DNA of 13,489 nt from Pseudomonadota bacterium (lineage in GTDB: Bacteria; Bdellovibrionota; Bacteriovoracia; Bacteriovoracales; Bacteriovoracaceae), in contig JAEYUK010000231.1 in NCBI GenBank assembly GCA_023432655.1, positions 1 through 13,489 of the forward strand, written 5' to 3'. The notes below the pieces were generated by a model. The model saw only the letters and a list, made by a program, of their open reading frames with translations. It made no database searches and had not been told where the DNA came from. The position numbers and the translations under genes are program-made. Below are positions 5,454 through 12,773 of this stretch, one piece after another; within the stretch, counting starts at the first letter, position 1; each line of letters opens with the position of its first letter.

Positions 5454-6947
5454 ATGTCACAAATCCTACACCCTTCAGCTCGCTTGAAAAATCTGCGGGA
5501 AACCCTGGAACTCTCACAGCGAGAGCTGGCAAAAGAATTTAATGTATCAAGCGGGGCAATTGCCTCCTGGGAGCTCGGGAGCAATCCGGTTCCAGGACCG
5601 ATCATCAAATTGATAGATCTCTACGAACTAAAATCAGAATCATTACAATCTAGTTCCAACAGCGAAAACGACTTAAAGGACTTGTCGGCACTTTTTAAGC
5701 ATCACCAAAATGAGATTAAACTCATTCAAAAGGGTCTTGATGGTTTTTTGAAAGAAGTCTCCTTAAATAATTACATCGAAGGTAAGGTTAAGCACTCCAT
5801 TGCAAAACAGCTTGTGAGATTCCTGACAGATAGTAAAGGGCTCACCATTAAGGCCGCACAGCTCTTAAGTTACCTTGAAATTGGACTTCCGGCAGAACTT
5901 CGACTGGCACTTGGGAATCTCCAGGCAAATCTTAAGCCCATGCCTAAGAAAGTGGTTTTGGAAATTCTTAAAGAAGCTTATGGGAATAGTTTCGCGGATA
6001 CCTTTCAGGAAATTTCTTTTCCTCCGATTGCCGTCACAAGCCTGGGGCAAGTGCATCAGGGAACTCTTAAATCAGGAGAGAAGATCGCCATTAAGGTCCA
6101 GTTTAAAGATATTAAAAAAACTCTGGACTCACAGTTTTCTAAAATCAGTTTTCTCCAAAAGTTTAGTGGCGGTGGTAGTGAGGAAGCAAAAACCATTACT
6201 GAAGAAATCAGACGAGCCATCCTGGAAGAATGTGATTATCTTAAAGAAGCGAGAAATCATCAGAAGATTCGCGAGCTGATCATTAATTTTCCAAGAACGA
6301 TTGTTCCCAAAGTTTATCTCAACTTGTGTCGGGTCAATGTTCTTGTAACAGAATACATAGATGCTCAAAATTTTCATAGTTTCTGTCAGACTGCTTCTCA
6401 GGATTCTAAAAATATCGTGGCAGAAGCACTCGCAAGAACACTCACAACTCTTTCATTTTCACACGGGATCGTACTGGGAGATATTCATCCGGAAAATTTT
6501 CTGATTAAAAATGACAAAGTTGTTTATCTCGACTTTGGCAGGATTTGGACTCCGCCGCGAAATAGGATGTTGCAAGAGACGAGCTTTTACCAGGCCCTAC
6601 TTTTAAATCAAAAAGAGAAGGCGAGGGAATTGTGTAAGAGTATTGGATTTGCCAAAGACGAAAATCATTTTAACTTTGATGAATTCTGGAACTTCCTCAT
6701 GAGTTCTTCTGAGCATCTCCTTAGAGATGAGCTGTTTAAATTTTCCCGTGAATACGCTTCGAAGATTTCAAAAAAAGCGAGAACCTTTCCTCATAAGAAA
6801 ACTCTGAAACTCTCTCCGGAAGCGTTTTGGGGATTCACCTTCAGTGCGGGCACATGGGGTATGTATGCGGAGCTTGAAGCTGAATGCAATTGGCGCCGGA
6901 TGGCCCTGGAGGTTTTTGATAAGGCCCTCACCTTGAAAAGCATATAA
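5454..6947 (+). CDS. XRE-type HTH fused to a UbiB/ABC1 (AarF/ADCK)-like kinase domain
   Basis: Of 497 residues, about 10-57 form an XRE/Cro-CI-type helix-turn-helix (LKNLRETLELSQRELAKEF, then VSSGAIASWELG). A polar linker (60-110) leads to an ABC1 kinase-like domain. Visible marks are KAAQ at 133-136 where the family has KxGQ, AVTSLGQVH at 193-201 in place of the Ala-rich AAASIGQVH loop, the ATP lysine in AIKVQ (Lys214), the EECDYLKEARN segment at 258-268, the catalytic-loop equivalent GDIHPEN at 342-348, and the Mg-binding LDFG at 359-362. Nucleotide-binding residues are kept. No hydrophobic C-terminal helices like those of UbiB are seen, so the protein is probably soluble. UbiB/ADCK proteins support ubiquinone biosynthesis as atypical ATPases/kinases; attachment to a DNA-binding domain suggests a regulator instead. 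The gene stands alone, without a strong ribosome site at the ATG. Confidence 0.85.
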   Translation: MSQILHPSARLKNLRETLELSQRELAKEFNVSSGAIASWELGSNPVPGPIIKLIDLYELKSESLQSSSNSENDLKDLSALFKHHQNEIKLIQKGLDGFLKEVSLNNYIEGKVKHSIAKQLVRFLTDSKGLTIKAAQLLSYLEIGLPAELRLALGNLQANLKPMPKKVVLEILKEAYGNSFADTFQEISFPPIAVTSLGQVHQGTLKSGEKIAIKVQFKDIKKTLDSQFSKISFLQKFSGGGSEEAKTITEEIRRAILEECDYLKEARNHQKIRELIINFPRTIVPKVYLNLCRVNVLVTEYIDAQNFHSFCQTASQDSKNIVAEALARTLTTLSFSHGIVLGDIHPENFLIKNDKVVYLDFGRIWTPPRNRMLQETSFYQALLLNQKEKARELCKSIGFAKDENHFNFDEFWNFLMSSSEHLLRDELFKFSREYASKISKKARTFPHKKTLKLSPEAFWGFTFSAGTWGMYAELEAECNWRRMALEVFDKALTLKSI

Positions 6948-6957
6948 ATGAAGACAG

Positions 6958-6983
6958 AAATACCATAACAAGTATGGGTATTT
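6958..6983. terminator. Possible bidirectional terminator between convergent genes
   Basis: AAATACC-ATA (6958-6967) and TATGGGTATTT (6973-6983) pair as a 10-base stem with one bulged base and a 5-base loop. T-rich bases follow on both strands. It lies between the kinase-fusion gene and the converging VF530 gene. Confidence 0.4.
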
Positions 6984-7014
6984 GAATTTGTCAGCACATT
7001 CATGGATAAGGAAA

Positions 7015-7239
7015 TTAACTCTGAGATAACATATAGAGATAGAGATCTTCCACTTTCTTCCGGGCCCAAGGAGTTTTCCTCAAAAATTTAAGTGAGGATT
7101 TAATACTTGGGTCACTTATAAAGCAATTGATCTTAATCATATTGCCCAGTTGCTCCCATCCATAGAAATCGACGAGTTTATTTAGGATTACTTCTAATGT
7201 CACCCCATGGAGGGGATCGTTGTTATTGTCTTTAACCAT
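7015..7239 (-). CDS. VF530-family (DUF2132) DNA-binding protein
   Basis: This is a 74-residue protein on the minus strand. The sequence has the family's conserved stretches: [20 protein letters not shown] near 7-26, GWEQLG at 27-32, INCF at 37-40, and [20 protein letters not shown] at 43-62. VF530/DUF2132 proteins are small helical proteins, named after a Vibrio fischeri protein and thought to bind DNA. Their cellular role is not established to my knowledge. It converges on the kinase-fusion gene and is divergent from the FAD oxidoreductase gene, with only 49 bases between the two starts, so the two promoters must overlap. No strong ribosome site is visible before the ATG, consistent with a very short leader. 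The family call is strong; regulation of the neighbour is only a guess from position. Confidence 0.88.
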   Translation of the reverse strand: MVKDNNNDPLHGVTLEVILNKLVDFYGWEQLGNMIKINCFISDPSIKSSLKFLRKTPWARKKVEDLYLYMLSQS

Positions 7240-7290
7240 TCATAAAACATACAACAAAATGCTATACTTAAGTAACTAAGGATTAAGTAT
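7240..7290. promoter_or_regulatory. Divergent promoter region between VF530 gene and FAD oxidoreductase
   Basis: On the + strand, TATACT (7263-7268) is a good -10 for the oxidoreductase, with a weak -35 candidate around 7239-7244. An inverted repeat, ATACTTAA (7264-7271) and TTAAGTAT (7283-7290), spans the -10 and reaches the start codon, with the AAGGA ribosome site between the arms. Confidence 0.45.
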
Positions 7291-8200
7291 GAATAATAAA
7301 ATATATGAATATGTGGTGGTTGGTGCTGGTTTTAGTGGGTTGTATCTGGCCCGCCATCTTAATAAGGCCCTGGTCCTTGAGAAGTCCCGCGGAGTAGGAG
7401 GGCGCATGGCCACCCGACGTGATGGGACCTTTACTTTCGATCATGGGGCACAGTTTGTAAAAAATGATGAACTCATGAAAAGTCTTATCACTGACTGGAG
7501 TGAAAAAGGTCTCCTCCAGGATCTCGGTGAAAATCGCTTTTGCGCCAAAGGTGGAATGACAAAACTAGCAAAGGATCTGGCAGCTCAGTTAAATATCGAG
7601 TTAGAAAGAAAAGTAAGTAAAATTTCTTACCAGGATAGTTTTTGGACTATAGAAGATGATGGATCCCACTCATGGAAAGCACAAAATATTATTTTAACTG
7701 CGCCGGTTCCACAGATCGTTGAACTTCTGGATAAAAGTTCTATTCATTACCCACAAGATCTAAAAAGTGTGATTTATACGAAAGCTCTCGTTTTCATCAT
7801 TAAAGGTGACTTTGGCGATAAAGATAGTCCTTATCAGGAATTGTCCACTCCATCCATTTTCTCTATCTCGTCGCAAAAACTAAAAGGGACCTCGAGTTCA
7901 AACGCTCAAGTTGTAGTGATGAAGGCCGACTGGAGTGAGAAACACTTTGAAGAATCTGATGAAGCCATTTTAGAGAAGGCGAGAGTTATTTTGTCTCAAG
8001 AACTACCAGAGTTAACGGTTCAAGACCTACAACTTAAAAAATGGCGATACGCTTTTCCGCAAAATATTTATCACAAGCCTTTTCTGTCTTTAGATCATGG
8101 ACTCTATCTTTCAGGTGATGGATTCAGCGAGGGGAATTTAAATGGAGCGCTTAAGAGTGCTTCCTCACTACTGAATGTAATAATAAACGTAAAAGAGTGA
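7289..8200 (+). CDS. Renalase-like NAD(P)/FAD-dependent oxidoreductase (amine-oxidase fold)
   Basis: This 303-residue flavoprotein has a Rossmann FAD site near the N-terminus: VVVGAGFSGLYLAR at 9-22, then the acidic strand end LVLEKSRGVGGRMATRR at 28-44. The GGRMATRR and FDHGAQF (50-56) segments are typical of the bacterial renalase-like branch of the amine-oxidase/protoporphyrinogen-oxidase fold. The C-terminal motif GLYLSGDGFSEGNLNGAL near 273-290 is the second FAD-contacting stretch. No signal peptide or membrane segment is seen, so it is cytoplasmic. Bacterial renalases oxidise isomeric forms of dihydronicotinamide, a repair role, but assigning that substrate here is inference. AAGGA at 7278-7282 supports the start. 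Its 3' end overlaps the end of the oppositely oriented exporter gene by 33 bases. Confidence 0.88.
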   Translation: MNNKIYEYVVVGAGFSGLYLARHLNKALVLEKSRGVGGRMATRRDGTFTFDHGAQFVKNDELMKSLITDWSEKGLLQDLGENRFCAKGGMTKLAKDLAAQLNIELERKVSKISYQDSFWTIEDDGSHSWKAQNIILTAPVPQIVELLDKSSIHYPQDLKSVIYTKALVFIIKGDFGDKDSPYQELSTPSIFSISSQKLKGTSSSNAQVVVMKADWSEKHFEESDEAILEKARVILSQELPELTVQDLQLKKWRYAFPQNIYHKPFLSLDHGLYLSGDGFSEGNLNGALKSASSLLNVIINVKE

Positions 8201-9088
8201 TCCACTTAAAGTGAGTACCCATAAACTTACTCCCAAAGCTACTGTAGAAAGCTCGATACTTTGTAGCTGCTTTCGATTAAGTGAAAGTCCAATGAGAAAG
8301 AGTGTCAGGGAGAAACCAACCTTAGAAAAAGTTTTTAAGGATGGGACTAAGGGTTGAAGTTCAGAAATGTTCGTGAACAGTAAAGACATTCCCAGAAATA
8401 AAAAAATAAACCAAGGATAAGAGATTTTTCCCTTGGATTTAGTTGTTGCGGCAAAAAAGAAAGTTACCGGTATAATCCACAGGGCCCTTGAAAGCTTCAA
8501 GGTCGTCGCCGTACTGAGAGCTTCTTCTCCAAAGGTAGCTGAAGCCGCGACCACTGCACTGGTGTCGTGGATCGCAAGGGCCGCCCAGGTTCCGAATTGA
8601 TTCTGAGATAGAGCTAATTCATTTCCAATGAAAGGAAAGATGAAAACAGCTGTAGCATTAAGGATGAAAACAATTCCCATGGCAACGGCGATTGAGAAAT
8701 TGTCGGCCTTTATGACAGGACTCACGGCCCCGATAGCACTGCCGCCACAAATGGCCGTCCCAACAGAGATTAAAGTTGAGATGGGACTAGTAACACGTAA
8801 GAGGCGAGCAAGAAGTTCCCCGGTAAGTAAAACCAGAGTGAGACTAATGAAGGTCGTCACCATGCCAGATAAACCTTGCTTTATGACAATCTGAAAATTG
8901 AGGGCCGAACCGAGTAAGATAATACTTCCCTGGAGAATCCTGGAACTCCAGGTTTTAATAAGCCTCTGTTCTTCTGGTGTAAACTTAAGGAAGAAGGAAA
9001 GCCCTATACCAAGAAGTATACTCCAATGAGGGGCAATGGAGAGACCAGCGATTATAATTAAAAAGATTAAAACGAGAACTGGGTTCAT
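8168..9088 (-). CDS. YeiH/YadS-type putative sulfate exporter family membrane protein (UPF0324, PF03601)
   Basis: This 306-residue, strongly hydrophobic inner-membrane protein has roughly nine to ten membrane-spanning segments. The family's two hallmark stretches are present: ISVGTAICGGSAIGAVSPVI at 107-126 and WAALAIHDTSAVV at 168-180, followed by KLSRALWIIPV at 198-208. The family is known as 'putative sulfate exporter'; substrates are rarely proven and could be sulfite, sulfate or another small sulfur oxyanion. Its ATG overlaps the stop of the upstream rhodanese gene (ATGA, 9085-9088), so the two are a coupled operon read from the promoter at 9514-9543. With a persulfide-type ArsR regulator divergent, an export step for oxidised sulfur products is a reasonable inference. 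The 3' end overlaps the oxidoreductase gene tail to tail. Confidence 0.92.
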   Translation of the reverse strand: MNPVLVLIFLIIIAGLSIAPHWSILLGIGLSFFLKFTPEEQRLIKTWSSRILQGSIILLGSALNFQIVIKQGLSGMVTTFISLTLVLLTGELLARLLRVTSPISTLISVGTAICGGSAIGAVSPVIKADNFSIAVAMGIVFILNATAVFIFPFIGNELALSQNQFGTWAALAIHDTSAVVAASATFGEEALSTATTLKLSRALWIIPVTFFFAATTKSKGKISYPWFIFLFLGMSLLFTNISELQPLVPSLKTFSKVGFSLTLFLIGLSLNRKQLQSIELSTVALGVSLWVLTLSGSLFYVYYYIQ

Positions 9089-9462
9089 GGAGTCTTTTTA
9101 GGAAGTCCCTTGGAGATAAGATCTTCATACCCACCAAGGTTTTGTCCTTTAATTCCTTCATCATTAATTTTACTGATGAAAGATTTGACCCGATTGCCTG
9201 AGCGACAGTAGAGGAAGAGCTCTTTACCTTTAACCATCTCTTTAAGTTTTTTGATAGTGGCAGTTGGATTGTTATTTAATTCAGACAAGGGGAGCCATAA
9301 GGCACCTTTAATCATTCCGCTTTTAATTTCTTCTTCCTCACGTATATCCAGCAAGAGGGCCTTTCCGACCTTCATTTGATCATAGGCCTGAGCTTCATCG
9401 GCCATCGTCTTGTTAGAACCAAAAAAGTTTAAAAGAAAGAGAGCTGTTAAAAAGTATTTCAT
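9085..9462 (-). CDS. Periplasmic single-domain rhodanese (sulfurtransferase)
   Basis: Starting at ATG 9462 the product has 125 residues. Residues 1-21 form a signal peptide ending KTMA before DEAQ, so the mature protein is periplasmic. The rhodanese domain follows: LLLDIREEEEI at 37-47, GALWLPLSEL at 53-62, the active-site loop LYCRSGNR at 84-91 with Cys86, and LGGYEDLISKGLP near the end. Rhodaneses carry a persulfide on this cysteine and move sulfane sulfur between donors such as thiosulfate and acceptors. The frame is open back to 9543, but the promoter at 9514-9543 lies inside that extension and a signal peptide begins at 9462, so the shorter start is preferred. The gene overlaps the exporter gene by four bases and is divergent from the ArsR regulator. 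Confidence 0.9.
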   Translation of the reverse strand: MKYFLTALFLLNFFGSNKTMADEAQAYDQMKVGKALLLDIREEEEIKSGMIKGALWLPLSELNNNPTATIKKLKEMVKGKELFLYCRSGNRVKSFISKINDEGIKGQNLGGYEDLISKGLPKKTP

Positions 9463-9506
9463 GGTGACACCATATTGGACCAGGCTCGTCTCATTAATCT
9501 GAAACT

Positions 9507-9531
9507 TTACAATATTATATATTTGTAATAT
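9507..9531. promoter_or_regulatory. Candidate ArsR-family operator overlapping the -10
   Basis: Two overlapping inverted repeats are present: TTACAA (9507-9512) with TTGTAA (9523-9528), spacer 10, and ATATTA (9512-9517) with TAATAT (9526-9531), spacer 8. They cover the -10 of the leftward promoter and sit upstream of the ArsR-family gene, as expected for a site that represses both directions. Confidence 0.6.
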
Positions 9532-9543
9532 GATAAATGTCAA
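9514..9543 (-). promoter_or_regulatory. Consensus sigma70-type promoter for the rhodanese-exporter operon
   Basis: Reading the minus strand, TTGACA (9543-9538) and TATAAT (9519-9514) are exact matches to both consensus hexamers with an 18-base spacer. The predicted start near 9507 leaves a leader of about 45 bases before the ATG at 9462. Such a strong core promoter is expected to be held down by a repressor. Confidence 0.8.
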
Positions 9544-9576
9544 CAGAAGAACCTATGAGTGCGAGTGCCTAACAAT

Positions 9577-9867
9577 ATGAATTTAGAATTATTACAAGCG
9601 AAATGTGTAGAAGTCTCGGCCATTATGAAGGCCATTTCTCATCCGCAACGCTTAATGCTTATGTGTCATCTCTCTGAGGGAGAAAAAAACGTAAGTGAAC
9701 TACTTGAACTTTGTGAACTCTCACAGTCGCAGTTGTCTCAGTTCTTGAATCGACTTCAACGGGAAAAACTTTTAAACGTCCGCCGCGATGGAAATTTTTC
9801 TTATTACAGCATTGCTGATAAGAACATCACCAAACTCATTCAATCTATGCAGAAAATATTCTGCTAA
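9577..9867 (+). CDS. ArsR-family repressor, BigR/SqrR-like persulfide sensor
   Basis: Starting at ATG 9577 the product has 96 residues; in-frame GTG codons at 9559 and 9565 would add six or four. The winged helix-turn-helix shows KAISHPQRLMLMCHLSEGEK at 18-37, LSQSQLSQFLNRLQRE (48-63) as recognition helix and RRDGNFSYYSIAD (69-81) as wing. The family resemblance is to BigR/SqrR, not metal-sensing ArsR: the CVC metal motif is absent, while Cys30 (in LMCHL) and the last residue Cys96 lie 66 positions apart, the same spacing as the sensing pair in SqrR (41/107) and BigR (42/108). In those proteins persulfides join the two cysteines through a sulfur bridge and release DNA. Here it is predicted to control the divergent rhodanese-exporter operon, itself, and the OsmC-like gene 10 bases downstream. 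Confidence 0.88.
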   Translation: MNLELLQAKCVEVSAIMKAISHPQRLMLMCHLSEGEKNVSELLELCELSQSQLSQFLNRLQREKLLNVRRDGNFSYYSIADKNITKLIQSMQKIFC

Positions 9868-9877
9868 AAGGAAAATC

Positions 9878-10327
9878 ATGAAGGCCCAGATGAAATGGTT
9901 AGGGAAAATGGCATTTGAAATAGATAATCATGGTATCAAGACCCAAACCGATGCCACTAAAGATGCCGGCGGCGATGAGCAAGCACCAACACCAAAAGAG
10001 CTGGTTTTAAATGCCATGATGGGCTGTACTGCAATGGATGTAGTCTCGATTATGAAAAAGATGCGACAAAATTTTGATAACTTCTATCTTGAGATTGATG
10101 CCGAAAAAACCACCTCACATCCAACTCATTTTAAAAATGCTGAAATTAAGTTTTTTATGAATGGAGAGGTCGCTCCGGATAAACTAATTAAAGCGGTAGA
10201 AGCTTCACTCACTAAGTACTGTGGGGTGAATTACATGATTTCTAAAACCTGTGACATCGGCTATCGGATTATTCTTAATGATAATGAGATCAAGACTGGA
10301 AAGGCCGATTTCGTAGAACCCGTTTAA
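9878..10327 (+). CDS. OsmC/Ohr-family protein, YhfA-like
   Basis: This 149-residue cytoplasmic protein has the OsmC fold's conserved cysteines: Cys50 in NAMMGCTAMDVV and Cys115 in LTKYCGVNYM, the second in the KYC context typical of the YhfA-like branch. OsmC/Ohr proteins reduce organic hydroperoxides through a Cys pair; YhfA-like members are less well studied. The ATG at 9878 is chosen because AAAGGA (9867-9872) precedes it. The frame extends upstream to 9788, but that part lies inside the regulator gene and looks non-coding in this frame. It starts 10 bases after the ArsR-family gene, so both form one operon, linking it to sulfur or peroxide stress. Reaction of Ohr-type enzymes with persulfide species has been reported in general; for this protein it is inference. 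Its end overlaps the P-type ATPase gene by 38 bases, tail to tail. Confidence 0.88.
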   Translation: MKAQMKWLGKMAFEIDNHGIKTQTDATKDAGGDEQAPTPKELVLNAMMGCTAMDVVSIMKKMRQNFDNFYLEIDAEKTTSHPTHFKNAEIKFFMNGEVAPDKLIKAVEASLTKYCGVNYMISKTCDIGYRIILNDNEIKTGKADFVEPV

Positions 10328-12773
10328 GTAAATAAATAAGGGCCCCGGCGATTAAACTCACCATAAGGCTTGGAATCAAGTCATGGATGTGTAAAAAGTT
10401 AAATCGAAAGAGGTCTCGAAAAAATGGGATATAGAGTACAATCGCCAGAAGTCCTAAAGTTGCCACGGTAATCACTTTAAAATGTTTTTTATTCTTTCCG
10501 AGATTTACATAGATGAGGAATAGATTTGAGATAATAAGAGTGGTGAAGGCTATTCCCCGGCCATCTGAAGAATCGAGTCCTCTCTTTATAGATAATAGAT
10601 AGACACCAATGGCCGCGATGGAAAGAATCATTCCCGCAATGAGGCTTTGAGCAACTTCTGTTCGCGTAAGGATGCGGGCATTTTTTGAACGAGGTTTTCT
10701 TTCCATCAAGTCTTTGTCTTCCTGTATAGCTTCGAATAAGGTCGTTGAGGCCGGTTCAATAATAAGATGAAGAAACGCAATGTGAACGGGAAGTAAGACT
10801 AAGGGAAGTTTGAAAATAACGGGAATAACTGAAAGTGCGGTTATAGGAATATGAATGGCCAGAAGGTAACTAAAGGCTTCTTGTAGGTTTCGATAGATTC
10901 TTCTTCCTAATCTGATAGCGGCGACAATAGAAGAAAAGCTGTCATCGATTAAAACCACTGAAGAAGCTTCACGGGCCACATCGGTTCCTCTTTTTCCCAT
11001 AGCAATACCAACTTGAGCTTCCCTCAGTGCCGGAGCATCATTTACCCCGTCTCCTGTCATAGCGACTACTTCTCCGGATGACTTCAGGAGTGAAACAATT
11101 CGAAGTTTATCCAGAGGTTTCATGCGACAATAGATCTGGATTTCATAGAGCTTTTTTAGAAGTTCTGAGTCTTCCATCTTTTCTATTTCTGTTCCTGTGA
11201 GGGCCTGATCTGCGTTTATCAGTCCAATTTGTTTTCCAATACTTTTGGCGGTGGCCGGATGATCTCCGGTAATCATGAGGACTCTTACTCCGGCTTCCTG
11301 ACACTCCAGAACAGCGTCACGAGCATCGCCTCTGATTGGGTCCTCCAGGCCGATCAGGCCTATGAAGGTGAAATTGAGATCGTGCTGATTTTCCGGAAGA
11401 GTATTGGCATAGGCGCGAGCCACGGCAATAACTCTAATCCCTCCTGAGGCCAATGTAGTTGTTTGGTCTTCAATTAAGCGAGCTTGTTCTTCTGGTAGGT
11501 GACAAAGATCAATGATGGCCTCAACCGCTCCCTTAGCACCGACGACAAAGCTTTTGTTATCTTCTGTGGTCCAGGCATATGAGACTGCCAGAAGTTCACT
11601 TGTGATTTGATATTCCTTGGATAATTGCCAACTGGGATGAAGATGTTCCGTTTGAACTAAAAATTCATCACCAGTTCTCTTAATTGCTTTTTCCATCGGA
11701 TCAAAAGGATCCCTTGGGCTGGCAAGAATTCCAAACTCCATTATTTCATGAAAGTCTTCCGGGAGGTCATTCAGGTTTTCTGTAATTTCCATTTCTTCTT
11801 TCCCATTCCAAAGTCTTCTTAAAACCATCTTGTTCTCGGTAAGTGTTCCGGTCTTATCGGTGCATAAAAAAGTGATCCCGCCTAAGGCTTCGATGGAGGG
11901 AACTTTTCTTGTGAGAACATTTCTTTTAGAAATTCGCCAGGCACCTGCGGCGAGAAAAATAAGAAGGACTGCAGGAAGTTCATTCGGGAGAAGGGCCATC
12001 GCCAGTGTCAGTCCAGTTAGAATCGCTTCTAATACATCATTTCTTGTAAACCAATAGTAAGTAACGACAAAAAGAGTAAGGAGCGCCACAAGGATTGAGA
12101 GTTTATTTACAATCTTTCTGGTGTTTTTTTGTAGAGGAGTTCCCTCATCCTGAATTTTACCAAGACTTTCACCGATTTTTCCTAACTCAGTGGCCCCACC
12201 AGTTTTCATCACATTCCCCAGTGCCTGTCCTTTTAGAACCAAAGTACCGGATAAGACAATATTGGATTCTTTTAAAGAAGGGGATTTATCTAGTGGATAA
12301 GATTCACCTGTAATAATCGACTCATCAACTGATAGCGGGCCCCCTTCTATCAGTTGAATGTCGGCCGGAATTCTGTCACCTTCGTTAAGAATCACAATGT
12401 CCTCTGGAACAACTTCTCTTCCGGGAATTCTCAGCTGCTTACCTTCGCGGATGACCACTGCTCTGGGACTAGAGAGTTCCTTTAAAGCGAACAAAGTTTT
12501 TTCGGTCTTATTTTCTTGATAAATGGTTATTCCGAGAATCAAGATTAAGAAAGTGAGAAGGCTATAAACTTCTTCCGCTTCACCTAAAAGGAGATAAATA
12601 ATTCCTATACCTATCAGAAGGAGCACCATCGGCTCTTTAACCGCCCCTAAGACAATCTTCATTACTCCGCGGGGACCATCGGTTTGTAATTCATTATAAC
12701 CAAATCTTTCCAAACGATTGAGAGCTTCTTGATGTGATAGGCCAATGATGTTTTTTTCAGTGGAGGCTTTCAT
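10290..12773 (-). CDS. P2-type cation-transporting ATPase (Ca2+-ATPase-like)
   Basis: This 827-residue integral membrane pump contains all catalytic parts of a P-type ATPase: N-terminal cation ATPase segment (10-35), TGES at 155-158 (actuator), phosphorylation motif DKTGT with Asp306, KGA at 414-416 in the nucleotide domain, TGDHPAT at 502-508 and TGDGVNDAP at 573-581. Ten membrane helices can be placed: four before the large loop and six after about 632. Full length and no heavy-metal-binding N-terminus place it in the P2 group rather than the P1B metal pumps. In helix 4 the motif is PNELP (263-267) and in helix 6 it is PVHIAFLHLIIEP (662-674); SERCA has PEGLP and a Asn/Asp-rich M6, so the ion carried is uncertain. 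No good ribosome site is near the ATG, which is fixed by an in-frame stop shortly upstream. It is divergent from the pirin gene. Confidence 0.9.
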   Translation of the reverse strand: MKASTEKNIIGLSHQEALNRLERFGYNELQTDGPRGVMKIVLGAVKEPMVLLLIGIGIIYLLLGEAEEVYSLLTFLILILGITIYQENKTEKTLFALKELSSPRAVVIREGKQLRIPGREVVPEDIVILNEGDRIPADIQLIEGGPLSVDESIITGESYPLDKSPSLKESNIVLSGTLVLKGQALGNVMKTGGATELGKIGESLGKIQDEGTPLQKNTRKIVNKLSILVALLTLFVVTYYWFTRNDVLEAILTGLTLAMALLPNELPAVLLIFLAAGAWRISKRNVLTRKVPSIEALGGITFLCTDKTGTLTENKMVLRRLWNGKEEMEITENLNDLPEDFHEIMEFGILASPRDPFDPMEKAIKRTGDEFLVQTEHLHPSWQLSKEYQITSELLAVSYAWTTEDNKSFVVGAKGAVEAIIDLCHLPEEQARLIEDQTTTLASGGIRVIAVARAYANTLPENQHDLNFTFIGLIGLEDPIRGDARDAVLECQEAGVRVLMITGDHPATAKSIGKQIGLINADQALTGTEIEKMEDSELLKKLYEIQIYCRMKPLDKLRIVSLLKSSGEVVAMTGDGVNDAPALREAQVGIAMGKRGTDVAREASSVVLIDDSFSSIVAAIRLGRRIYRNLQEAFSYLLAIHIPITALSVIPVIFKLPLVLLPVHIAFLHLIIEPASTTLFEAIQEDKDLMERKPRSKNARILTRTEVAQSLIAGMILSIAAIGVYLLSIKRGLDSSDGRGIAFTTLIISNLFLIYVNLGKNKKHFKVITVATLGLLAIVLYIPFFRDLFRFNFLHIHDLIPSLMVSLIAGALIYLLKRVLRNRPFQS

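Noticed and set aside
9463..9543. N-terminal extension of the rhodanese to a start at 9543
   Set aside because: The extension overlaps an exact consensus promoter on the same strand, and a signal peptide begins at the 9462 start.
9788..9877. Upstream start for the OsmC-like protein
   Set aside because: It lies within the regulator gene, lacks a ribosome site, and adds residues unlike the family; ATG 9878 has AAAGGA in front.
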